A DNA stretch of 64,000 bases. Origin: Cyclobacteriaceae bacterium (GTDB lineage: Bacteria; Bacteroidota; Bacteroidia; Cytophagales; Cyclobacteriaceae). A program made the position numbers and the translations under genes. The stretch covers positions 1-64,000 of the forward strand of contig JALHOT010000002.1 in the NCBI GenBank assembly GCA_022842845.1. Reading direction: 5' to 3'. Every line of letters starts with the position of its first letter. The first letter of the stretch is position 1. The notes under the pieces are model-generated. The model made no database searches. It was not told the origin of the DNA and was given only the letters and a program-made list of their open reading frames with translations. This document shows, one piece after another, positions 8,025 through 15,395 of the stretch.

Positions 8025-8591
8025 TTAATTGAGTCTTCGCTGAATAAGCTTGTCTATTAATTCAAAAAATAGGGCTGGTTGTAAAGTTCTCCAACGCTCT
8101 ATCTCAAGGGTTCCACCCATATTCACATAACGATCAATGCCATAACGCTCCATTTCTTGTCGGATAAAATCAGGGAAGGAAACGGCAGCAATCCAGCCTT
8201 CCTCTACATCCTCAAACCACTCTTCGTAATAACTATCGTCAGAACCGTGGAAGTTCATGATGTTTTCCCCTATCAAAATATATTTATGGATACCCTCGGC
8301 AGCGAGTAACTCAATGACATTGCGCTTCAAGTGCATAATATCATTGTTGATGGCATCATTCCATTCGCCTATAAACTCGATGATGGCAAAACCCTTTTTG
8401 TAATCAGCAAAAAGTATTTTGATGTACAGGGTTTCAGAGCCCATAAAATCCCACGCAGGATCTATATAATAGCCATATATATTTTCAGAGTACAGGTCAT
8501 AGTTATACTCTTTGCCATGAAAGGGCGAGCGTTCATCTAAGGCAGGATCATACAAGGAAAGCCATCGCTCGTAAGGAAGTATATTATGCAT
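8025..8591 (-). CDS. Conserved acidic protein of unknown function
   Basis: A 188-residue soluble protein rich in W, Y, D and E, with no signal peptide. I recognise no family. Its most distinctive stretches are NILPYERWLSLYDP at the start and ILIGENIMNFHGSDDSYYEEW in the middle. I start it at the ATG at 8591 (MHNILP), because the longer frame to 8627 would overlap murQ by 44 bases; from 8591 the overlap with the murQ stop is eight bases, typical of coupled genes. It is therefore the third gene of a kinase-murQ-unknown unit and could belong to amino-sugar recycling, but nothing in it shows that directly. Confidence 0.72.
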   Translation of the reverse strand: MHNILPYERWLSLYDPALDERSPFHGKEYNYDLYSENIYGYYIDPAWDFMGSETLYIKILFADYKKGFAIIEFIGEWNDAINNDIMHLKRNVIELLAAEGIHKYILIGENIMNFHGSDDSYYEEWFEDVEEGWIAAVSFPDFIRQEMERYGIDRYVNMGGTLEIERWRTLQPALFFELIDKLIQRRLN

Positions 8592-9393
8592 GGCGCTGAC
8601 TATCGATGGCTTTGCGCACAGAACCATGAACTTTCAATAATTCCTCCGCCTTATCATAACTTACTTTAAGTTCATCCATGATCATGCGGGTACCCCGGTC
8701 TACCAACTTCTGGTTGGTCAGCAGCATGTCTACCATTTTATTACCCTTCACCCTTCCCAGTTTAATCATGACAGAAGTACTGATCATGTTGAGGACAAGT
8801 TTCTGAGCCGTTCCCGCTTTCATGCGCGTGCTGCCAGTAACAAACTCCGGTCCTACCACTACTTCGATAGGAAAGTCAACCTGCTGGCTAAGCTCACTGC
8901 CTTGGTTACAAGTGATACAACCCGTTACAATTCCTTGACGCCTTGCTTCTTTTACGCCACCAATAACATAGGGCGTTCTTCCGGAGGCTGCAATGCCTAT
9001 CAATACATCGTTTTGATTGATGAGATGTTCCTCCAGATCCTTCCAGGCCTGCTGTGCATCATCTTCTGCATTTTCAACTGCTTTGCGAATAGCTCCATCG
9101 CCACCGGCAATAAGGCCAATAACTTTTCCGTGCGGCATGCCATAGGTGGGTGGAATCTCCGAGGCATCTAAAATACCGAGGCGACCGCTGGTGCCTGCGC
9201 CAATATAAAATAAGCGCCCTCCGTTATTCATTTTATCCACCACAACATTTACAAGTGCCTCAATTTGTGGCAATGCTTTGTCAACGGCCAGGGGTACTTT
9301 ACTGTCCTCTTGATTAATGTTTTTCAGCAGGTCATGAACAGACATTTGCTCAAGGTGCTGGTAGCCAGATGATGATTCGGTAGTAGTTGCCAC
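8584..9393 (-). CDS. murQ: N-acetylmuramic acid 6-phosphate etherase
   Basis: Cytoplasmic enzyme that cleaves the lactyl ether of MurNAc-6-P to give GlcNAc-6-P and D-lactate during peptidoglycan recycling. The SIS-type sugar-phosphate domain shows G-A-G-T-S-G-R-L-G-I-L-D-A-S-E and P-P-T-Y-G; the glutamate in DASE matches the proposed catalytic residue. I choose the GTG at 9393 (VATTTESSSGYQHLE): it comes one base after the kinase stop (TAAcGTG) and gives the N-terminus and 269-residue length expected for MurQ. The ATG at 9435 would overlap the kinase by 41 bases. Confidence 0.93.
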   Translation of the reverse strand: MATTTESSSGYQHLEQMSVHDLLKNINQEDSKVPLAVDKALPQIEALVNVVVDKMNNGGRLFYIGAGTSGRLGILDASEIPPTYGMPHGKVIGLIAGGDGAIRKAVENAEDDAQQAWKDLEEHLINQNDVLIGIAASGRTPYVIGGVKEARRQGIVTGCITCNQGSELSQQVDFPIEVVVGPEFVTGSTRMKAGTAQKLVLNMISTSVMIKLGRVKGNKMVDMLLTNQKLVDRGTRMIMDELKVSYDKAEELLKVHGSVRKAIDSQRHA

Positions 9394-9394
9394 G

Positions 9395-10240
9395 TTAGTG
9401 TAAATCTTTTTGATGATAGAGCGTAAGACCGGCAATCGGACTTTCTAAAATATGTTGTACAGAAATGTTTTTTTCTTTGGCTACTTGCCTGAGAATATTA
9501 CTGAAATAAAAAGAGACAGAGCCTGTAAAATGTACCTTGAGTTTTTCATAACGCTGATACTTCATTACGTTTTTCTCAAAAAAGGTATCAAAGCTACTCC
9601 GCACTAATTCATGACAATAGGCATCTTGTAAATGTTGAAAAATGAAATGCGAAAAACTTCCCAGAAATCTGCTGGGCATATCCTGATTGTAGACCCTGTC
9701 TAAAAATTCTTCGCGTTCAAAAGGGAAGCGTTGCTTGAACTGATCCCACAATTTTTCAGGCAAATCGCGTCTTAAATAGTCTGCAACAATGCGTTTGCCC
9801 AGGTATGCGCCTGATCCTTCATCGCCCAGTACATAACCTAAAGATGTTACATTATCTACGATGTTGGCGCCATCGTAATAGCAGGAGTTAGAACCCGTAC
9901 CCAAAATACAAGCAATGCCTTCTTCTGTGCCACACAGGGCTCGCGCGGCCGCCAACAAATCATGCCACACTTCTATGTGGGCATCCCTGAAAAACTTTTC
10001 GAATACATTCCTGATGAGCTTTCTGTTTTTATCAGAGGAGCAACCGGTTCCGTAGTAATAAATTTTAAGCGGATTGAATTTGACCTGAGGCAGCAACACC
10101 TCTCTTATTTCCTTTTCAAAATGCTCTATGGGTTGGTAATAAGGATTGAAGCCAATCGTCTGCGCTTGTTCAATTTTTCCGGCATCGTCTATCAGTCGCC
10201 AATCTGTTTTAGAAGCACCGCTGTCTGCAATTAAAATCAT
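9395..10240 (-). CDS. N-acetylglucosamine/N-acetylmuramic acid kinase (BadF/BcrA ATPase family)
   Basis: An ASKHA-fold sugar kinase of the BadF/BadG/BcrA ATPase family. The first phosphate motif is at residues 6-14 (DSGASKTDW), the second is C-I-L-G-T-G-S-N-S, and L-G-D-E-G-S-G-A-Y-L-G follows. 281 residues is normal for Bacteroidota N-acetylhexosamine kinases. Its place directly before murQ matches the murK-murQ arrangement described in Tannerella forsythia, where the kinase phosphorylates MurNAc (and GlcNAc) before the etherase acts. Substrate preference cannot be decided from sequence. No sugar transporter is next to it. Confidence 0.86.
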   Translation of the reverse strand: MILIADSGASKTDWRLIDDAGKIEQAQTIGFNPYYQPIEHFEKEIREVLLPQVKFNPLKIYYYGTGCSSDKNRKLIRNVFEKFFRDAHIEVWHDLLAAARALCGTEEGIACILGTGSNSCYYDGANIVDNVTSLGYVLGDEGSGAYLGKRIVADYLRRDLPEKLWDQFKQRFPFEREEFLDRVYNQDMPSRFLGSFSHFIFQHLQDAYCHELVRSSFDTFFEKNVMKYQRYEKLKVHFTGSVSFYFSNILRQVAKEKNISVQHILESPIAGLTLYHQKDLH

Positions 10241-10319
10241 GTGTAAAAGTAAATAAAAGGCTATTGGCTACAAGCTATTGTCTATGTTGAAGACCCCAAA
10301 GCACTCATCGCTTCTCCTG

Positions 10320-10574
10320 CTAAGCAACTTTAAGGCTGCCCACCACTTTAAACTTCTCAAACACTTTTTCTGTGTGGGGAGCGTCCTTTAGCTCGTCTGT
10401 CAGGTCTTGCCCCGCCCAATGCTCATAATGCTTACCATTTCTCCATAGCCTGGATTCAGTTACATCATAAATTAACCCATGCAAGGCTACCCAAATCTGC
10501 GGCTTATCTTGTCCATTGCGCAAGGCTAGTTGCGATTTTGTGTACGATGGTAAGGCCGCTGATGGATTACTCAT
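10320..10574 (-). CDS. Soluble cytochrome b5-like heme-binding protein
   Basis: An 84-residue stand-alone cytochrome b5-like domain without signal peptide or membrane anchor. It has P-Q-I-W-V-A-L-H-G-L-I-Y-D-V-T, then W-x-x-G-K-H-Y-E-H-W-A-G-Q-D-L-T and A-P-H-T-E. Likely axial heme ligands are H52 and H67; H49 is an alternative for the first. The eukaryotic HPGG motif is replaced by the bacterial H-x-A-G-Q-D-L-T form. The electron partner is unknown; no reductase lies nearby. Confidence 0.82.
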   Translation of the reverse strand: MSNPSAALPSYTKSQLALRNGQDKPQIWVALHGLIYDVTESRLWRNGKHYEHWAGQDLTDELKDAPHTEKVFEKFKVVGSLKVA

Positions 10575-10639
10575 AACAAGAGGTGGAGAAGCTATAATTA
10601 TTGAATATCTTTTGGCTCAAAATTACAAACCCTACCCTG

Positions 10640-11890
10640 ATGAAACGAATTTTATACATGTTTGTCTTTGCTGCTATAACCTTGGCCTGCACTAGCAAAG
10701 AAAAGGAAAGCATCAACTACGCAGCAATGACCGATGAACAACTGATCAGAATTGCAGACTCGCTGGCACAAGCTTATATCATCACTGACGGCCATGTGGA
10801 TTTACCCTTTCGGTTAAAGGTAAAAAACTTCAGATTGGAAAAAGAGTTTCTGGGTATTCCCATCAGTACTAGCGAAGGTGATTTTGATTATCAGCGCGCT
10901 AAAAGAGGTGGTTTAGATGCTCCCTTTATGTCGATTTACATTCCATCGCGCTACCAACTACAAGCAGATAAAGGCATGGCTTTGGCCGATACACTCATTA
11001 TGATGATCGAGGGAATCGTTGCTGCACACCCTGACAAATTTGGTAAAGCTGGCAGCCCGGCAGATGTTGAAGCCAACACAAAAGCCGGAAAAATATCTTT
11101 ACCCCTGGGCATGGAAAATGCCGCCCCTATTGGCGATGATCTTCAAAACATACAATATTTCTACGATCGCGGCATTCGCTACATGACATTAACCCATGGC
11201 AAAGACAATCAAATCAGCGACTCTTCTTATGATACCACCCAAACCTGGAAAGGTCTAAGTGCCTTTGGCGAGGAAGCTGTTCGCGAAATGAACCGAGTTG
11301 GCATCATGGTAGATATTTCGCACGTATCCGACAGTGCCTTTTACGATGTTTTAAAAATCACAAAAGCCCCTGTCATTGCTTCACACTCCTCCGCGCGATA
11401 CTTCACCCCTGGTTTTCAGCGCAACATGAGCGATGATATGATCAAAGCTTTGGGTGAAAACGGTGGTGTTATTCAAATAAACTTTGGTGCCAGCTTCCTT
11501 GATTCGGTAGCCCGTACCAACAGTAAGTTGCTAGATTCTTTGGAGGCTGTTCTGGCTGAGAAAAAACTTACTTCCCGGGATGCAGAAGCACAACCAATCA
11601 TCGATCAGTTTGTTAAAAATCACAAAGAATTATTTTCTGATGTGGAAAAAGTAGCGGATCATATTGACCATGTTAAAATGCTTGCGGGTATTGATCACGT
11701 GGGTATAGGATCAGATTATGATGGCGTAGGCGACAGCTTACCAATAGGTTTAAAAGATGTAAGTCAGTATCCTAATCTGATTTTCGTTTTATTGAAGCGA
11801 GGCTATTCACCTGAAGACATCGAGAAAATATGTTCGAAAAATGTGTTCAGGGTTTGGAATGAGGTGATCAAAGTCGCTTCATCAAACTAA
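10640..11890 (+). CDS. Membrane dipeptidase, peptidase family M19, lipoprotein
   Basis: Renal-dipeptidase-type zinc metallopeptidase that cleaves dipeptides, sometimes with a D-residue. Zinc-site motifs are all present: T-D-G-H-V-D-L, G-M-E-N-A, V-D-I-S-H, A-S-H-S-S-A-R and G-I-G-S-D-Y-D-G. I start at the ATG at 10640 (MKRILYMFVF), which gives a clean lipoprotein signal with cysteine in T-L-A-C-T-S; the longer frame from 10601 puts 13 unconserved residues before it. Likely an outer-membrane or periplasmic lipoprotein of 416 residues. It may process peptides released from cell walls or food protein. Confidence 0.92.
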   Translation: MKRILYMFVFAAITLACTSKEKESINYAAMTDEQLIRIADSLAQAYIITDGHVDLPFRLKVKNFRLEKEFLGIPISTSEGDFDYQRAKRGGLDAPFMSIYIPSRYQLQADKGMALADTLIMMIEGIVAAHPDKFGKAGSPADVEANTKAGKISLPLGMENAAPIGDDLQNIQYFYDRGIRYMTLTHGKDNQISDSSYDTTQTWKGLSAFGEEAVREMNRVGIMVDISHVSDSAFYDVLKITKAPVIASHSSARYFTPGFQRNMSDDMIKALGENGGVIQINFGASFLDSVARTNSKLLDSLEAVLAEKKLTSRDAEAQPIIDQFVKNHKELFSDVEKVADHIDHVKMLAGIDHVGIGSDYDGVGDSLPIGLKDVSQYPNLIFVLLKRGYSPEDIEKICSKNVFRVWNEVIKVASSN

Positions 11891-11915
11891 AAGAATTTTT
11901 AGAAAGTGTAAGAAT

Positions 11916-14900
11916 ATGAAATTCCCCAAAAGTACCCTGCTCCTTCTGTTCACCATCATCTCAACCAATGCTTTTGCTCAAAAAGTAATGTGGATGAAAC
12001 CCAAGCAACCTATTGTATGCTATGGCAAGGAGGTAAATGGCACCTCGCATGTGCCCCTCCCAGCTGAATTGCAAGCAAGGTTGGCTGCAGGTCGCAGCAG
12101 TCAAACCAAGACTTCAAATTTTATAGTGACATATGATGGCTTTACCCTTGAGGCTAAAAACGCATTTCAAAAAGCAGTCGACATTTGGGAAAGCATCATC
12201 GTATCCCCTATCGATATCCATGTTACCGCCAGGTGGGCACCGTTAGGAAGTGGCGTGTTAGGATCGGCTACTGCAGGCACCTTTTATGCAAACTTTGATG
12301 GAGCACAGCAACTCAACACCTGGTACCCGGTTGCCTTGGCAGAGAAGATGGCCGCACGAGACCTTAATGAAGTAGGTGATATTGACATTTTTGCGCAATT
12401 CAATAGTAACAACAGTTCTTGGTACTACGGATTAGATGGTACTACTCCAGTTGGTCAGTATGACCTTGTTACAGTTGTGCTACACGAATTAGGTCACGGT
12501 CTGGGGTTTTTAGATTCTTACGATGTTCAGAATGATTTGGGCACCCTCGGATTAGCCTCAACGGTATTACCTGTTATTTATGATCTGAGCCTACAAAATG
12601 GTGTGGGTCAAAATCTATTTGTGTCTTTCCCTTCTGAAAGTGTAGCACTAAAAAATCAACTCACAGGCAATGACCTCTTTTACAACTCACCAACTGTTGT
12701 AACAGCCAATGGAGGATTCCCAGCAAAAGTTTGGGCACCTGTGAATTTCAGTGGCGGATCCAGCATTGCTCACCTCGATGAGTTTACATTCGCAGGAGGT
12801 ACAGCCAATGCCTTGATGACCCCACAAATTGGAACCGGGGAATCAAATTTTAATGTTGGCACCATTGTAACGGGCATGTTTGCTGATATGGGATGGGAGT
12901 TTACTTACATAAATCACCAGGCCCTTCCGAATGTTGAAAGAGTAAGCGGCCCCTTCATTGTTAAGGCTGTTATCACCTCAGATAAAGGACCTGTCGCCTC
13001 TCCTAAACTGATTTATAATAGCGGAGGATCAGATATTGAGCTAGACATGACAGCCACTGGAAACCCAAATGAATACCAGGCTTCCATTCCTGCAACCGGC
13101 AGTGCTGGCACTTACCGCTATTATATCACCGTAAGAGACAATGCTAATCGACTGTATTCAAAACCTGGGAAAAGAACCTTCCCCACAACGGGTACCGTTC
13201 AAAGTCGTTTCCAATTCGAAACAGGGCCAGATAACAAAGCGCCCATTGTGAACCATACTGCACCCGGATTTATTTTGGCAGCCGATACAGCTTTAGTACT
13301 GGATGCTTATATCACGGATAATATTGGCATTGCTACGGCCAAGGTAGAATACTCAATCAATAATGAAGTAAAACCTGCGCTTGATTTTGTATTACAAACA
13401 CCAGCACGTGACTCAATTTATCAGGCAATAATAGACCTTAACAACGGGCTCCCTGTAGGATCGATTATCAAATACAGAATTGTGGTTGTTGACAATTCTT
13501 CCAACGCCAATCAAAAAACCATCCCTGCCACTGGGTTCTCCGAAGTAGAGGTGCAGGGCTTAGGGCTTCCAAAGAATTCGTACGCCAATGATTTTAATAC
13601 CCCATCCAGCGATTTCTTTGGCAATGGTTTTACGATCGAGACCCCAACTGGTTTTACAAACCCTGCCATTCACTCTGAACATCCTTATAAGAATGGCGCT
13701 GGCTTTCCTGGTGAGCAAAGAAACTTAATTTATCAACTCAAATTCCCTATCAAGGTAAAGCCTGCTGAGGCTTTTATTCAATTTGATGAGATTGCCTTGG
13801 TAGAACCCGGTGAGCCTGGAACTGTATTTGGTGATCCGCAATTTTGGGATTATGTAGTAGTGGAAGGGTCAAAAGATGATGGAGAAACATGGACGCCCTT
13901 TGCCAATGGCTACGATGCCCGTGCTTATCCTGAATGGCTTGCGCGCTACAACAGCGCCAATGATGGCGGTCAGAACTCCACCGCTGTCGGAGATGCAGCC
14001 CTTTTCAAAACCAGGATTATTAACATGCGCGATAAATTTGCTGCAGGTGATGAAGTAGCCATTCGCTTTAGATTGTTTATTGATCAGGCTGCCAGTGGTT
14101 GGGGATGGGCCATCGACAATATCAAAATTCAAAGTGATATTACGCCACCACTATTATTACACAAGCATATCGATTTTGTAAAAGCAGGTCAATCCATGCC
14201 AGCACTGCGCGTTTTGGCTCGTGATACCGGAGGAATTGCCTCACTACAACTCACCTATTCAAAGAACAATGGTGATGAACAAATTGTGCAGGCCAGTGAT
14301 TCCCTTGACTATACTTTCAATATCACTGCAGGAGCCTTAGCAGAAAATGACATTGTTCGCTACAAATTTGAAGCGATCGACTCTACTGGTAATAAAACCT
14401 TTCTACCTGTTAACGGATACTTTCTAACACGTGCAATTAACTTTTCCGCTGCCACCACTCAATACAGTAATAATTTTGAGACCAGCAACAATGATTTTGT
14501 AGGCAACATTTTTCAAATAGCCCAGCCTACTGGTTTTAATAGCAAAGTATTAAAAACGATAACGCGTTACCCCAATGGCTTTGGCCTCGACAGTACCAGC
14601 AACTACATCGCTACCCTCATTAAACCTATTCGCATTGGTACTTCCAATACAATTATGCGCTTTGATGAGGCGGCCATCGTACAAAATCAAGCCAGCAATA
14701 TTGCCTTTGGTACCCCTGGCTTTAACGACTATGTTATTGTAGAAGGCTCGAAAGACGGAGGCAATACGTGGCTACCCTTCATCGATGGTTATGATGCAAC
14801 AGCTTTTTCAAACTGGCAGGCAGCTTTTACCAACAATGGCACCCCAAACCAAAGCCTGATGAGATCGCGACTTATTGACTTAACTGGCAATGGCAATTTT

Positions 14901-15278
14901 GTTGCAAACAATGAAGTCATTATTCGATTCCGACTTTTTGCTAACGCAACTATTAATGGTTGGGGATGGGCTATCGACAATCTCTATATCCAGGATCCGA
15001 TCACCAGCATTGAACCTGAATCAAGCACTGATTTTTCTGTTTTTCCTAATCCTTCCAAAGACATTATTACTATTGAAAGCCAGGATATTAAAGGCAAGTT
15101 ACTTACTGCTGACCTGATGAACGCTAATGGTCAGCTTCTAAGAACTGAAAAATGGACGAATGCAGAAGGACAGACCAGGAAGTCGCTTACGCTCACAGAT
15201 TTGCCTAATGGCATGTATCTGCTAAGAATAAGTGATGGAGACAACAATGAAATTCGAAAAATTATGAAGATCAACTAG
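11916..15278 (+). CDS. Secreted zinc metalloprotease with T9SS sorting domain
   Basis: A 1120-residue exported protein. Residues 1-21 are a signal peptide (cut near AFA-Q). The protease domain carries H190-E-x-x-H194-x-x-G-x-x-D200, a metzincin-like site with aspartate as third ligand. Then come Ig-like or beta-sandwich regions (about 320-530 and 740-840) and two homologous MAM/jelly-roll-like modules at about 550-735 and 845-1035. Both modules share F-D-E-x-A-x-V, Y-V-V/I-V-E-G-S-K-D, W-x-P-F, G-Y-D-A and G-W-G-W-A-I-D-N. The last 80 residues (V-F-P-N-P-S to K-I-M-K-I-N) are a type-A T9SS C-terminal target. It is therefore secreted to or through the outer surface. A 25-base gap to the M19 gene suggests co-transcription. 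Confidence 0.88.
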   Translation: MKFPKSTLLLLFTIISTNAFAQKVMWMKPKQPIVCYGKEVNGTSHVPLPAELQARLAAGRSSQTKTSNFIVTYDGFTLEAKNAFQKAVDIWESIIVSPIDIHVTARWAPLGSGVLGSATAGTFYANFDGAQQLNTWYPVALAEKMAARDLNEVGDIDIFAQFNSNNSSWYYGLDGTTPVGQYDLVTVVLHELGHGLGFLDSYDVQNDLGTLGLASTVLPVIYDLSLQNGVGQNLFVSFPSESVALKNQLTGNDLFYNSPTVVTANGGFPAKVWAPVNFSGGSSIAHLDEFTFAGGTANALMTPQIGTGESNFNVGTIVTGMFADMGWEFTYINHQALPNVERVSGPFIVKAVITSDKGPVASPKLIYNSGGSDIELDMTATGNPNEYQASIPATGSAGTYRYYITVRDNANRLYSKPGKRTFPTTGTVQSRFQFETGPDNKAPIVNHTAPGFILAADTALVLDAYITDNIGIATAKVEYSINNEVKPALDFVLQTPARDSIYQAIIDLNNGLPVGSIIKYRIVVVDNSSNANQKTIPATGFSEVEVQGLGLPKNSYANDFNTPSSDFFGNGFTIETPTGFTNPAIHSEHPYKNGAGFPGEQRNLIYQLKFPIKVKPAEAFIQFDEIALVEPGEPGTVFGDPQFWDYVVVEGSKDDGETWTPFANGYDARAYPEWLARYNSANDGGQNSTAVGDAALFKTRIINMRDKFAAGDEVAIRFRLFIDQAASGWGWAIDNIKIQSDITPPLLLHKHIDFVKAGQSMPALRVLARDTGGIASLQLTYSKNNGDEQIVQASDSLDYTFNITAGALAENDIVRYKFEAIDSTGNKTFLPVNGYFLTRAINFSAATTQYSNNFETSNNDFVGNIFQIAQPTGFNSKVLKTITRYPNGFGLDSTSNYIATLIKPIRIGTSNTIMRFDEAAIVQNQASNIAFGTPGFNDYVIVEGSKDGGNTWLPFIDGYDATAFSNWQAAFTNNGTPNQSLMRSRLIDLTGNGNFVANNEVIIRFRLFANATINGWGWAIDNLYIQDPITSIEPESSTDFSVFPNPSKDIITIESQDIKGKLLTADLMNANGQLLRTEKWTNAEGQTRKSLTLTDLPNGMYLLRISDGDNNEIRKIMKIN

Positions 15279-15280
15279 TC

Positions 15281-15312
15281 AAAAGCCCCGCCCAGCAGCG
15301 GGGTTTTTTATT
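15281..15312 (+). terminator. Terminator after the T9SS metalloprotease
   Basis: Stem CCCCG 15286-15290 with CGGGG 15299-15303, extended by A/T pairs, followed by six T (15304-15309). Confidence 0.85.
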
Positions 15313-15335
15313 TCCTGAAAAAATGAAGATTAAGG

Positions 15336-15366
15336 CTGCAAATACAAAATTCAAGGCTTACTTTTG
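15336..15366 (+). promoter_or_regulatory. Promoter of carB
   Basis: Perfect -7 element TACTTTTG at 15359-15366 with a partial -33 (CTG at 15336-15338), spacer 20. It lies just past the upstream terminator and 29 bases before the carB ATG. Confidence 0.6.
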
Positions 15367-15395
15367 CCCAATTTTAACCATAGCACTTCAGCCTT

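Noticed and set aside
9391-9435. ATG at 9435 as start of murQ
   Set aside because: It overlaps the kinase by 41 bases and adds residues not in MurQ; the GTG at 9393 follows the kinase stop by one base.
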